Positions 7,998 to 14,873 of a stretch of 22,371 nt of DNA are shown one piece after another. A program made the translations under genes and the position numbers. The first letter of the stretch is position 1; each line of letters begins with the position of its first letter. A model generated the notes under the pieces. That model saw nothing but the letters and a program-made list of their open reading frames with translations, was not told where the DNA came from and made no database searches. This DNA comes from a virus: positions 1 through 22,371 of the IMG/VR virus record IMGVR_UViG_3300043353_000018. One strand, given 5' to 3'.

Positions 7998-8249
7998 TCA
8001 GATCTGATAGAGCGCAACCATGAGTGTGGCCGTCGTCGTCGTGGAGTTCACGCGCTTGACCGCGATCGGGAGAATCTCGCCGGCGACAGCGGTGAAGTTC
8101 GACGTGGTGTCGTCCTGCCACACCGCGACGACGATCCCTGCCCCACCGACGTAGACCGCATCCGTGAGCGGCTTCGGGCCGGAGATGTTCACGGTGTCGT
8201 GCTTCGTGATGTCCATGCCCTTGTCGAAGATCACCGCTGGTTGTGCCAT
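7998..8249 (-). CDS. Small virion protein resembling the GTA head spike base (Rcc01079-like)
   Basis: 83 aa with a good ribosome site (GGAG 8 nt before ATG). The core TDAVYVGGAGIVVAVW, then FTAVAGEILPIAVKRVN and TTTTATLMVALYQ, matches my recall of the small spike-base family of gene transfer agents and related phages, which forms a trimeric base on the head or a similar small beta-barrel. It lies between the gp4-like adaptor and the gp10-like protein, so a role at a connector or as a decoration is possible. The family call is from memory; a structural role is likely. Confidence 0.65.
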   Translation of the reverse strand: MAQPAVIFDKGMDITKHDTVNISGPKPLTDAVYVGGAGIVVAVWQDDTTSNFTAVAGEILPIAVKRVNSTTTTATLMVALYQI

Positions 8250-8258
8250 GCGAAACTC

Positions 8259-9002
8259 CTAGCGCCCACCGGGCGATGATTGGCTGTCCGAGAGAATGTT
8301 GTAGCCCGCCTGATTGCCGATGGTCAGCGCCGCATCGACGCCGAGGAGTCCCGGTTCGACGTTGGGCCGCTTCATCACCGCCCACGCTTCCTGTGCGTCC
8401 TTGAGCAGATCCGGCGTCACCGGACGACCGAATGGCCGACACAGCCGCTTCGCCAACTGATACATAAACGCATCCTGGTAGCCCGATGGACCAAGCAGGA
8501 CGGTATCGAGCGAGACCGGCACGGTCACGGCTTGCGGCGCATACAGATACAGCGTCATCTCCTGCGTCGGCTGCGGCCAGATGAAGATCGAGCCGAGCAG
8601 CGTATCGATGGCGGTCTGGTAGAAGAACTGCTGCGGGAGACCGGACTGCAGGCTCTTGATGGTCTGCAGCGCATAGCTGTCCTGATCCATCGGACCCATG
8701 ACGACCTCAACCTCCGGACTCGAGCCGGGATTGACGTAGGTCATCGTGTTGATCCAGACCGGACGCTGTGTCGTGATGTCCGCGCCGGCAGGCCCGATGG
8801 TCTGCGTCGAGGTCGAGGACGGCCACGTAATCTGCGTGCGGGACTGCGTCGAGAGCGTGAGCCGATCGGCCGCCCATGCATCAATCTGGTTCTGAAACCG
8901 CAGCAAGGCGAACGCGCCCTGCGCGGCCGTCATGGCCTCGTCTTCGCCGAGCACGCCGATTTCGCGCAGGGCATCCACGCAAATCGCGCGGACGGTCGCC
9001 AC
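8259..9002 (-). CDS. P22 gp4-like head-tail adaptor protein
   Basis: 247 aa with a GTG start directly after TAA of the previous gene. The N-terminus VRAICVDALREIGVLGEDEA, followed by ALLRFQNQIDAWAADRL, is the helical signature of gp4-type adaptors, which bind under the portal after packaging and open the tail assembly path. A beta-rich middle (PEVEVVMGPMDQDSY, QQFFYQTAIDTLLGSIFIWP, LYLYAPQAVTVPVSLDTVL) and a C-terminal helix (YQDAFMYQLAKRLCRPFGRP, LLKDAQEAWAVMKRPN) follow. It is longer than P22 gp4 (166 aa) but close to related long adaptors. Order relative to portal and gp10-like protein supports the call. Confidence 0.75.
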   Translation of the reverse strand: MATVRAICVDALREIGVLGEDEAMTAAQGAFALLRFQNQIDAWAADRLTLSTQSRTQITWPSSTSTQTIGPAGADITTQRPVWINTMTYVNPGSSPEVEVVMGPMDQDSYALQTIKSLQSGLPQQFFYQTAIDTLLGSIFIWPQPTQEMTLYLYAPQAVTVPVSLDTVLLGPSGYQDAFMYQLAKRLCRPFGRPVTPDLLKDAQEAWAVMKRPNVEPGLLGVDAALTIGNQAGYNILSDSQSSPGGR

Positions 9003-9467
9003 TTACGCGACTGCCTTGGCCGGTCGGCCACGCTTCTTCGCGACAGGCTCCGGATTCCCCGCCAGGAGCCGCTCGAGCGCCTCCGGTGAGAGTTCCGCGA
9101 GCTTCGCGCTAATCGCATCGCGGCGCTGCTTCTTCTGCGCCTCGACAATCAGGGTCTGCTCTTCCACACTCAGACCAGCAAAAGCGTCCGAGAGGTCCGC
9201 AATGGGGTCATGGACGACCGACTGCGGCGCCACCAGCAGGTAGCCCTCTGCGAGTCGCGCATCCTGCTCGATCTGGCTATGCACACAGATTTCGACGCCG
9301 TCTTCGGACCACATCAGCTTGCCGTTCCCGAACTCGGTATGCGTGATGACCGTGTCCCGGCTCCCTTCGGCGCTCCAGAAGAACGTCGGCCGCGGATCGT
9401 CCGCAGTCGGCAGCAGTCGGAGGTCGTGCAACTGGCGGTCTCGCAGCGGCGAACGTCCATTACTCAT
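9003..9467 (-). CDS. Hypothetical protein with basic C-terminal tail
   Basis: 154 aa; ATG lies 8 nt inside the end of the preceding 54-aa gene. Residues about 1-75 look like a compact alpha/beta unit (TFFWSAEGSRDTVITHTEFG, MWSEDGVEICVHSQ). Residues about 95-140 are helical and charged (SVEEQTLIVEAQKKQRRDAI, LAELSPEALERLLAGN), ending in KKRGRPAKAVA, an AT-hook-like basic tail. It may bind DNA or another head protein. I recognise no family. Confidence 0.7.
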   Translation of the reverse strand: MSNGRSPLRDRQLHDLRLLPTADDPRPTFFWSAEGSRDTVITHTEFGNGKLMWSEDGVEICVHSQIEQDARLAEGYLLVAPQSVVHDPIADLSDAFAGLSVEEQTLIVEAQKKQRRDAISAKLAELSPEALERLLAGNPEPVAKKRGRPAKAVA

Positions 9468-9624
9468 CAGATTTCCCTTCGTCGTGTGAAGACGCAGGCA
9501 CGATGGCCTTGAGAGCCTCGACCTGCGCCTTCAAGTCTTCCACTTGCCAGACGAGACGCGCGATGGTCATCTCTTTCAGACCGAGCGTCTCCATGATGAT
9601 CTGGTCGAGCGTCCGTCCTGGCAT
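9460..9624 (-). CDS. 54-aa coiled-coil protein
   Basis: ATG comes directly after the TAA of the upstream gene (TAAATG), and the stop TAA overlaps the start region of the next gene. The peptide MPGRTLDQIIMETLGLKEMT, then RLVWQVEDLKAQVEALKAIV, has a clear heptad pattern at residues 20-42 and an acidic end. The tight packing on both sides supports a real gene. It is possibly an assembly factor or chaperone; no family recognised. Confidence 0.7.
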   Translation of the reverse strand: MPGRTLDQIIMETLGLKEMTIARLVWQVEDLKAQVEALKAIVPASSHDEGKSDE

Positions 9625-10020
9625 TTAGCTCCCGGTCAGAGTGGTGACGAGACCAGCCGTGGTCGCAATCGACGCCACGGTGGTGAACGGGCCAGCCGTG
9701 ACACCCGCCGTCGCCCCCGCATGGAACGTCGCGGCCTTGCAGTCACCGGACAGCACCACGCTGGTGCCGGTTGCCGCGCCGAGGACCGGTGTCGTCAGCG
9801 AGACGCTCGCCTTGATGGCGGTCGCCCCGGTGTTGATGATGGTCACATCACCGGACATCGCCACATCCGTCGCGACGCCAGCACCGCTGCCGACGAGAAT
9901 ATGCCCATCGGCGAGCGCCCCGCCGGCGGACGTGCCGCTCAGCGCGGCGAAGCTGTCGTTGATCTGCGTGGCGACATCGTTATCGAAGGCGCCGACTTTC
10001 GTGATGGTAGTAACGGCCAT
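9625..10020 (-). CDS. Head fibre / decoration-like structural protein
   Basis: 131 aa. MAVTTITKVGAFDNDVATQI is followed by FAALSG and the repeated phage surface-protein text ADGHILVGSGAGVATDVAMS, GDVTIINTGATAIKASVSLT. The rest is a Thr/Ala/Val-rich beta region ending TTLTGS. Proteins of this type follow the coat gene in many P22-like phages and are annotated as head fibre or decoration. Its start codon and probable ribosome site (AGAGGA) are inside a perfect 10-bp inverted repeat that fills the upstream gap. Confidence 0.65.
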   Translation of the reverse strand: MAVTTITKVGAFDNDVATQINDSFAALSGTSAGGALADGHILVGSGAGVATDVAMSGDVTIINTGATAIKASVSLTTPVLGAATGTSVVLSGDCKAATFHAGATAGVTAGPFTTVASIATTAGLVTTLTGS

Positions 10021-10083
10021 GAAGTCCTCTGATGAATGAGAAGGGCGAGAGCGCGGCCATCCGCGCCCCCGCTGACTTCATGG
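10017..10083 (-). promoter_or_regulatory. Leader stem-loop sequestering the start codon of the next gene
   Basis: CCATGAAGTC at 10074-10083 on the transcript pairs perfectly with GACTTCATGG at 10017-10026, which contains the start codon. Inside is a second perfect stem, GCGCGG/CCGCGC with a 4-nt loop (10051-10066). The structure begins right after the upstream stop codon, fills the whole gap, and buries both the ATG and the AGAGGA site flank. It is likely to lower or couple translation of the 131-aa gene. Confidence 0.55.
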
Positions 10084-10665
10084 TTAGGCGACCGTCACGC
10101 CGTTCTGTGCGATGCACGCCCAAACGCCGTTGGACGCCTTCATCGTGCAGGACGTGCCGATCTCCGCGGCGAACGTCGCCACGTCCGTCCCGGCCGCATT
10201 GCCCGCCATCGTGATGGTGTGAGCCGCTGCGGTGGTCGAGATGAACGTCAGCGTGTTCTGCTGGTCGATGCCAGCCGCAGCCAGCGTATACGCGCCAGCC
10301 GTGGCCTTCGTGAGATAGATCAGCGTGTTGGAGATCGGGACGCCTGCGCCGGACGGCCCCGTGATGGCCCCCGAGACGCCGAACGACTGCGAGGTGATGA
10401 CGCCACCCGGGACGACACCAGCGGACACGAAGTCCTGCGGATTGCCGTAGATGACCGGCGCGAGAATGCCGTGCGGGCCAGCGGTCGAGCCGTTGTAGCC
10501 GGGAACGACCTGCAACGTGGGGGTCAGGTCGGCCGAGGTGATGCGCATCCATTCCGCATCCACCAGCGCCAGCATCTTGCGCGCTGCGCCAGTGGCCGAG
10601 GTCAGAACGATGAACGTCGAGTTGGTCGTTTTCGCGCCCGCGAGCGTGGTTGCCGTCAGTGCCAT
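10084..10665 (-). CDS. Putative head decoration protein
   Basis: 193 aa, ATG 82 nt after the coat gene. MALTATTLAGAKTTNSTFIV, ALVDAEWMRITSADLTPTLQ and VVPGYNGSTAGPHGILAPVI resemble the small second head protein that follows the coat in many phages. The second half (SNTLIYLTKATAGAYTLAAA, TAAAHTITMAGNAAGTD, CTMKASNGVWACIAQNGVTV) is a regular beta-strand module similar to capsid fibre domains. It is probably exposed on the capsid. Family unconfirmed. Confidence 0.65.
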   Translation of the reverse strand: MALTATTLAGAKTTNSTFIVLTSATGAARKMLALVDAEWMRITSADLTPTLQVVPGYNGSTAGPHGILAPVIYGNPQDFVSAGVVPGGVITSQSFGVSGAITGPSGAGVPISNTLIYLTKATAGAYTLAAAGIDQQNTLTFISTTAAAHTITMAGNAAGTDVATFAAEIGTSCTMKASNGVWACIAQNGVTVA

Positions 10666-10704
10666 GTGAGGAAACTCCGAAGAGAAGTTAGAAGCGAGTG
10701 CTTA

Positions 10705-10731
10705 GGGGCGGCACCGGGATGATGCCGCCCC
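10705..10731 (-). other. Perfect 9-bp hairpin between coat and decoration genes
   Basis: GGGGCGGCA and TGCCGCCCC separated by 9 nt. It is very stable but has no T run on either side, so it is not a classic intrinsic terminator. It could be an RNA-processing or stability element separating the abundant coat message from the genes below. Confidence 0.5.
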
Positions 10732-10746
10732 CCGCTCCTGTTCGTG

Positions 10747-11913
10747 CTATCCGCCGACGCGGCAGGCCAGTTCCTGACGCAGCACGGCTACGCCGTAGAG
10801 CACGTCGAGACGCTGGATCCACTGGTCGCTGGTGGCGACGTAATCGCGAATGACGCGGATGCTCTTGCCCGACTTGCGCGACGCCGCGCGATACGCCTTG
10901 TCCGTGCCACCCGGGAGCGGCATGTCCACCATCGCGAGCGTCCCGAAGTCCTTGTGGACCGCGAGATTCTGCGGGGAGACCTTGCTGGCGACGTTCGCGA
11001 AGTTCGCCGCTGCCGTGTCGAACACGTAGACCGCCGTCGAGGTCGCCGGCAGGTTCGTGACGTTCTGCAGCTGCGAGCCGGGTCCGATGATGGCCGGCGC
11101 GAACGGAATCACCATCGTGCCGCCCGCATCCGCCGTGGTCGCCGTGACGACGAACTGCATCGGCTGTCCAGTGCTCTGGTAGCTCTGGGGATTCACGGCG
11201 TTGACCGGCACCGATGTGGAGATGAACGAGATCACATCCCCGGCGTTCAGGATGCCCGTGCTCCAGCCTGTGGTGCTGATCGTGGTCGCACCGCTCGATG
11301 GCGACGTGCCGACAACCGGCGTCGAGGCGCCGAGTGCGCCCACGGTGTGGACGTAGACGTTCTGATCCATATACCAGTCGAAGCCGATGGACCGGCCCAT
11401 CATGCCCGACAGATACTGCTCGCGGATTTCGTTCGCGGCCTGAAAGAGACCCTTCAGGTTGTCCACGATGGACGATTCCGCAGCGGGGTTCAGGAACATG
11501 CAGCGGCCGCCGTCCATCGGGGCAGCGTTGTTGTCCAGACGGGTCTTCGCGGCGAGGTAGGTCGAGAGTGCGGTCGGCGTCGTGCCGGGAACCCCGACGA
11601 AGTTGTTGATGCCCTGCGCCAGCCCGCACACGTCCTGGTCGATCAGGTTGCTCACGCGAACCACCTGCGGCTCGAGGACGCGCTTGCGGTAGTTGTCGAT
11701 GTCGAGGGTCAACTGCTGCGAACTGACCTGGGTGTCCACACCGCGCTGATACGACAGCGTGAGAGGCACCTGCGTCTCGGTGATGGCTTCGATCTGGGCC
11801 GCCTGTCCGAGACGACCGAGATACCGCGGTGGTTTGCGGATGTTCAGCGTCTGGCCGAGCACGGCGCCGCCGAACTCGAACTGGTTGCTGTATTCGCTGT
11901 TGATGTGGATCAT
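10747..11913 (-). CDS. Major capsid (coat) protein, P22 gp5-like
   Basis: 388 aa from the first in-frame ATG; this is probably not the true N-terminus. Family features: INSEYSNQFEFGGAVLGQTL, RKPPRYLGRLGQAAQIEAIT, IDQDVCGLAQGINNFVGV and QQLTLDIDNYRKRVLEPQV, as in the P22-like HK97-fold coat, with an inserted beta-rich region in the middle (about 150-270). P22 coat is 430 aa. The frame stays open upstream to 11998, and the extra residues ANTLLTNDIVTYEALDILEN are exactly the conserved coat N-terminus, so about 25 residues are cut off by the ATG at 11913. That ATG has no good ribosome site. The scaffold gene lies upstream with an endonuclease gene between. Identity is strong; the start is unresolved. 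Confidence 0.85.
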   Translation of the reverse strand: MIHINSEYSNQFEFGGAVLGQTLNIRKPPRYLGRLGQAAQIEAITETQVPLTLSYQRGVDTQVSSQQLTLDIDNYRKRVLEPQVVRVSNLIDQDVCGLAQGINNFVGVPGTTPTALSTYLAAKTRLDNNAAPMDGGRCMFLNPAAESSIVDNLKGLFQAANEIREQYLSGMMGRSIGFDWYMDQNVYVHTVGALGASTPVVGTSPSSGATTISTTGWSTGILNAGDVISFISTSVPVNAVNPQSYQSTGQPMQFVVTATTADAGGTMVIPFAPAIIGPGSQLQNVTNLPATSTAVYVFDTAAANFANVASKVSPQNLAVHKDFGTLAMVDMPLPGGTDKAYRAASRKSGKSIRVIRDYVATSDQWIQRLDVLYGVAVLRQELACRVGG

Positions 11914-11988
11914 CGCGTTGTAGGTGTTCTCGAGGATGTCGAGAGCCTCATACGTGACAATGTCATTTGTAAGCAGCGTGTTCGCGAT
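11914..11988 (-). other. Coat protein N-terminal coding stretch lacking a canonical start
   Basis: 25 in-frame codons upstream of the coat ATG encode I-ANTLLTNDIVTYEALDILEN-TYNA, the family N-terminus. The first codon, where MANTLLT-type homologues have ATG, is ATC (11986-11988). AGGG lies 7 nt before it. The GIY-YIG stop is only 4 nt upstream. No ATG, GTG or TTG is in frame before 11913. Confidence 0.7.
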
Positions 11989-11992
11989 ATAG

Positions 11993-12679
11993 CTACCCTA
12001 CCTTCGATTCCACACCAGACTGCTTCGCCGCCTCAAACATCGCGCGTCGCTTCGCTGACCACGGCTTGCCACGCTTCGTGGCTGCCATTTTCCACGCCCA
12101 CGTAGACGTGTCTCGGCCAGTCATCAACGCCCGCATATGGGCTTTGTATTCGTCGGTGTGTTTCTTGCCGGTGTTGGAGAGACTGATCTTCTGACAATGC
12201 TCAGGCGAATGCTTGCGCCCACGTAGCGTGGCGGCTTGGGTCGGATTCGACTGGCCGCGGCGAGCAGCCGCGATGTTCGCCCGATGCGTATCTGACTTCG
12301 GACGACCGCGCATGGCCTCTGCCATCTTCAGCCGTGAGGCGTCGGTATGACGGAAGCCATCGCGTGGGCCTGAGCCAGCACGTCGAGCGGCATTGTAAAG
12401 ATCGGTGGATGCGTCGATATGGGTTTGCTCTGCGGCTATGGCGTCGTTCCGGCTTGCACATTCGGAGACGAACGACCAGGAAAACGCTTTCCCGCCATAC
12501 TGCGACCAATCCATCTGCAACGCATCGTTGGGATGATTCCCATTGGTGAGTTTGGACAGATGCTCACGCCAACGGCGAGGCACATCGGAACTGCTCCCGA
12601 TGTAGACCTTACCCGTGACGAGATTGGTGATGGCGTAGACGCCGATCAAGCCGTAAACCCTCTGAGGGTTGTCGCGCAT
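11993..12679 (-). CDS. GIY-YIG homing endonuclease with NUMOD-type repeats
   Basis: 228 aa. The nuclease domain is residues about 11-100: GVY at 13-15, YIG at 26-28, the Arg-containing RRWREH at 35-40, and a catalytic-type Glu in AAEQTHID at about 84, then LYNAARR. From about 108 come NUMOD3-like DNA-binding repeats (FRHTDASRLKMAEAMRGRPK, DTHRANIAAARRG, KHSPEHCQKISLSNTGKKHT). It introduces a site-specific break that copies its own gene into empty alleles. It sits between scaffold and coat, a typical conserved target, and has lower G+C (31/60 in one sampled line) than its neighbours. Whether it is free-standing or inside an intron is open: I find no group I core. Start by first ATG; the domain begins 10 residues later. 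Confidence 0.85.
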   Translation of the reverse strand: MRDNPQRVYGLIGVYAITNLVTGKVYIGSSSDVPRRWREHLSKLTNGNHPNDALQMDWSQYGGKAFSWSFVSECASRNDAIAAEQTHIDASTDLYNAARRAGSGPRDGFRHTDASRLKMAEAMRGRPKSDTHRANIAAARRGQSNPTQAATLRGRKHSPEHCQKISLSNTGKKHTDEYKAHMRALMTGRDTSTWAWKMAATKRGKPWSAKRRAMFEAAKQSGVESKVG

Positions 12680-12776
12680 CCCCTACCGGCTCAATAGGGT
12701 GAGCACTGAAGCCATGCACTCTCGCCGTCGATGCCGGACATAGCGACGACGGAGCGCCCGAACGACGAAGGTCTAT
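12680..12776 (-). other. Scaffold-endonuclease gap with possible old coat start and hairpins
   Basis: 97 nt. It contains GAGAGTGCATGGCTT, a plausible ribosome site and ATGGCT (12710-12715), in a position fitting an original coat start. It also contains CCCTA-N9-TAGGG (12681-12699) and, just inside the endonuclease gene, AACCCT-CAG-AGGGTT. The GGCTT at 12709-12713 can pair with GAGCC about 17 nt downstream ending in a U-G pair, the shape of a group I P1 helix, but nothing else of such an intron is visible. Confidence 0.3.
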
Positions 12777-13736
12777 CTACCGCTTGCGCCCGAGTTCTCT
12801 GGCGCGCTTCTCGCGGTAGCCGCTGCTGTCGAAGTCATAGCCTGCCTTCTTCGGCAGCTCTGACAACGGCACAGAGGCGGTGCGACTGCCCGATCCAACC
12901 GGCGAATACGGGGCAGGGACGGACGACTCTCGCGGCGCCGAGGCCGGACTAGCAGCAGCCTGTGAGAGTTGCGACACGGCGATGCCGAAGTCGATATCGG
13001 TCATCGAAGCGAGACGCGAGGCGAAGGCACCATCTCTGGCGATGGCGTAGAGGACATGATCCGCGTCCGGACGGCTGACGAGCCAGTCGCGGCGCTGTTT
13101 CCCAAAGTCAATCTGCGAACCTGGACCCTGCGCGATGACCGCATCGAAGTCCGGATAGCTCTGACGGGCTTTCGTGAAGACGCCGCTCACGGTATCGGCA
13201 AAGTGGCGCGTCGCACGATCGGCTTCAATGCCCTGACGGACGGCAGCGTTGATGTCGAACGCACCGAGGCGCTGTTCCACCTTCCAATCCGCGAGGTCTT
13301 CCGCGAAGTCGGCGTAACTCTGGTATTTCGTGCCGATCTCGTCTTCGATGGGCTTCGTGCGCGTCGCGGCGGGCTGTGGCGCAGCGTCCAGGCGAGAAGG
13401 GGGTTCTGCCGGCGCACGTTCCACAGGGGCCGCTAACCTCGCACGAAGTTCGTCGCGCTCGCGCTTCGCCTCTGCCGCATCCCGACGGGCCTCTTCGCGT
13501 TCGCGGGTTAGTTCGTCAAAGCGGCGCTGGCCGCGGGTCTGTTTGGGTTGCGCGGGCTGAAATTGCCCGGTATCGGTGCGGGCCTGAGTGGGTGCGGCAG
13601 GCTCTGGTTCAGCCTCCGTGTGCCGGTCCATCGTCTCCGCGAGGTTGTCTTGCGAGACGCCGACGCCGGTCAGAATCCGTCCATCGACCTCATGCGAGAC
13701 CTGGACATTCGGATCAACCGCAACCGACTCACTCAT
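12777..13736 (-). CDS. Capsid scaffolding protein
   Basis: 319 aa, acidic and helical. Ribosome site GGAG 8 nt before ATG. Residues about 35-70 are a disordered Pro/Gln/Thr region, 68-100 a strongly charged coiled coil (RRFDELTREREEARRDAAEA, KRERDELRARLAAP), 130-235 helical (KYQSYADFAEDLADWKVEQR, SYPDFDAVIAQ), and 250-290 Ser/Pro/Ala-rich. It ends in a basic segment (REKRARELGRKR), as in P22-type scaffolds, whose C-terminal basic helix-turn-helix binds coat. Placement between portal and coat is standard. It directs procapsid assembly and is lost on maturation. Confidence 0.8.
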   Translation of the reverse strand: MSESVAVDPNVQVSHEVDGRILTGVGVSQDNLAETMDRHTEAEPEPAAPTQARTDTGQFQPAQPKQTRGQRRFDELTREREEARRDAAEAKRERDELRARLAAPVERAPAEPPSRLDAAPQPAATRTKPIEDEIGTKYQSYADFAEDLADWKVEQRLGAFDINAAVRQGIEADRATRHFADTVSGVFTKARQSYPDFDAVIAQGPGSQIDFGKQRRDWLVSRPDADHVLYAIARDGAFASRLASMTDIDFGIAVSQLSQAAASPASAPRESSVPAPYSPVGSGSRTASVPLSELPKKAGYDFDSSGYREKRARELGRKR

Positions 13737-13747
13737 GGAATGCTCCG

Positions 13748-13776
13748 AGTATCCATAGTTCCTGTAGAGGTGTCAA
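13748..13776 (-). promoter_or_regulatory. Candidate sigma70 promoter before the scaffold gene
   Basis: On the minus strand TTGACA (13771-13776), 17 nt, then GATACT (13748-13753), in the short gap after the LAGLIDADG gene. The -35 is perfect, the -10 is 4/6, the spacing ideal. The predicted start at about 13741 leaves only ~5 nt before the scaffold ATG and would omit the GGAG site, so the message would be nearly leaderless, or the site is fortuitous. Confidence 0.4.
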
Positions 13777-13790
13777 GCGATTGGCGCTCA

Positions 13791-14243
13791 TCACCTAGAC
13801 CTAGCGCCAGCCATTATCATGGTTCGGCCAGATGGCACCATGAACGCGTCCGTCCGCGTATTTGATGCTGCCGGGACGTCGATGTCCGCTGGCGGCACTG
13901 ACGTTGGAAGTAGATAGTTTGGCCTCGTGAACAGTTCAAGCGCCCTATTTCTACGGCGCTCTCCAAGCCACGGCCAGAACTTAATAAGCACGAGGTGGCA
14001 CTTCTGGTCCCCGTGTATGCGCCACTCAAACATCGTCTTGTGATGCTCGTGTTCCTTCGTGAACCGTTGACGAATACGGCCTATTCCTACCGCAGAAACG
14101 AACCGCTCCATGACGTCCAGGTCCGACATGCAGCACGCCAGCACTGGCGTTTCTGGGTTTCCGCTATGAGTGATGCATCCTTCGCCCTCGAAGAGACCAG
14201 CAGCCCAGGCTATTTCGGTCAAGCTCCGTGTCATCTCGTTCAT
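13791..14243 (-). CDS. LAGLIDADG-type homing endonuclease
   Basis: 150 aa with ATGA overlap to the preceding gene. The motif IAWAAGLFEGEGCI at residues 11-24 is a LAGLIDADG helix with acidic residues E19/E21, followed by a strand region (SDLDVMERFVSAVGIGRIRQ, HKTMFEWRIHGDQKCHLVLI) and FWPWLGERRRNRALEL, the usual single-motif layout. Such proteins dimerise to cut DNA. The C-terminal 45 residues are disordered-looking. G+C is lower than in flanking genes (31/60 in one sampled line). It lies between small genes after portal and the scaffold. No intron features are visible, so it is taken as free-standing. Confidence 0.75.
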   Translation of the reverse strand: MNEMTRSLTEIAWAAGLFEGEGCITHSGNPETPVLACCMSDLDVMERFVSAVGIGRIRQRFTKEHEHHKTMFEWRIHGDQKCHLVLIKFWPWLGERRRNRALELFTRPNYLLPTSVPPADIDVPAASNTRTDAFMVPSGRTMIMAGARSR

Positions 14244-14401
14244 GGCTTTGGCGGTCTCGACGGTTTTTTGACGGGGCCAGCGAAGTCGGCCAGTTGGCTG
14301 ATGGTCATCGAAGACCGGACCTTCTTCGCTAGCGGGAAGGAGGCACCGTGCAGCGCGGCGGCCATCAGACGCTGTTGCTTCGGAGTTTTGGCCGGACTCA
14401 T
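14240..14401 (-). CDS. Small DUF3008-like phage protein
   Basis: 53 aa; start and stop both overlap neighbours as ATGA. MSPAKTPKQQRLMAAALHGA and AKKVRSSMTISQLADFA match the common short phage family PAKS.AQQR.MG...-A..-S...L.DFA, known to me as DUF3008-type, of unknown function. A basic Pro-rich end (KKPSRPPKP) follows. Too short for usual ORF cutoffs, but packing and family text make it convincing. Confidence 0.75.
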   Translation of the reverse strand: MSPAKTPKQQRLMAAALHGASFPLAKKVRSSMTISQLADFAGPVKKPSRPPKP

Positions 14402-14589
14402 CGCGCCTCCGGTGTGTCTGGATGAATCATCCCGTGGTCAACCAGCACATCAGCCAGTGACTTATTCAGCGAGGAGAGTTCCTGCACAAAGAACAGCCGC
14501 GAGTCTTCCGGTAGCGCGTCGATCAGGTCAGCCAACACAAGCAACGACTGATCGACCAGCAATGAAGGAGTCACCAGCGTATTTGGCAT
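14398..14589 (-). CDS. Hypothetical helical protein, 63 aa
   Basis: I use the ATG that overlaps the preceding stop (TAATG), with GGGG about 9 nt upstream; an ATG 12 nt earlier is possible. The protein MPNTLVTPSLLVDQSLLVLA continues DLIDALPEDSRLFFVQELSS with an amphipathic, Leu-rich and acidic pattern suggesting a small helical bundle or dimer. No family recognised. Confidence 0.65.
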   Translation of the reverse strand: MPNTLVTPSLLVDQSLLVLADLIDALPEDSRLFFVQELSSLNKSLADVLVDHGMIHPDTPEAR

Positions 14590-14873
14590 TAGACGCCCCA
14601 TCCGTAAGCGGTAATCACTGGCACGTTCGGATCATCGCGCCATTCAGTCAACACCGTGCCATCAGGGAACAACGTGCTGACGATGTGCTTAGGATGGAAC
14701 TTCACCTGCGCGCTGACTTCGTAATGCTTCTCGATACGCACAAGACCGCTGTCGTCGGTCGTCATCACCATCTCTCCGAACCGATTCCGGCACGGGGGAC
14801 AGTCGCAGTCCACGCCATGCGTCGGGAACTGGTAATCGGCAGGGAGGGGTAAGCGGCGGTCTTGATGGCTCAT
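14589..14873 (-). CDS. Hypothetical protein with HGxDCDCPPC motif
   Basis: 94 aa, ATGA overlap with the preceding gene. Residues 19-29 hold His and three Cys (THGVDCDCPPC), a possible metal site or redox motif. The remainder is strand-rich (GLVRIEKHYEVSAQVKFHPK, TVLTEWRDDPNVPVITAYG). It lies in the string of four small genes between portal and the LAGLIDADG gene. No family recognised. Confidence 0.65.
   Translation of the reverse strand: MSHQDRRLPLPADYQFPTHGVDCDCPPCRNRFGEMVMTTDDSGLVRIEKHYEVSAQVKFHPKHIVSTLFPDGTVLTEWRDDPNVPVITAYGWGV

Noticed and set aside
10688-11629. 313-codon minus-strand frame overlapping the coat
   Set aside because: Out of frame with the coat; Arg/Gly/His-rich shadow sequence.
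10744-12105. 453-codon plus-strand frame over the coat gene
   Set aside because: Same antisense artefact; no family text, and it crosses the coat and endonuclease genes.
11993-12715. Complete group I intron in the coat gene
   Set aside because: A P1-like pairing exists, but no P7 or G-site motifs were found and almost the whole interval is endonuclease coding sequence; kept only as a hypothesis.
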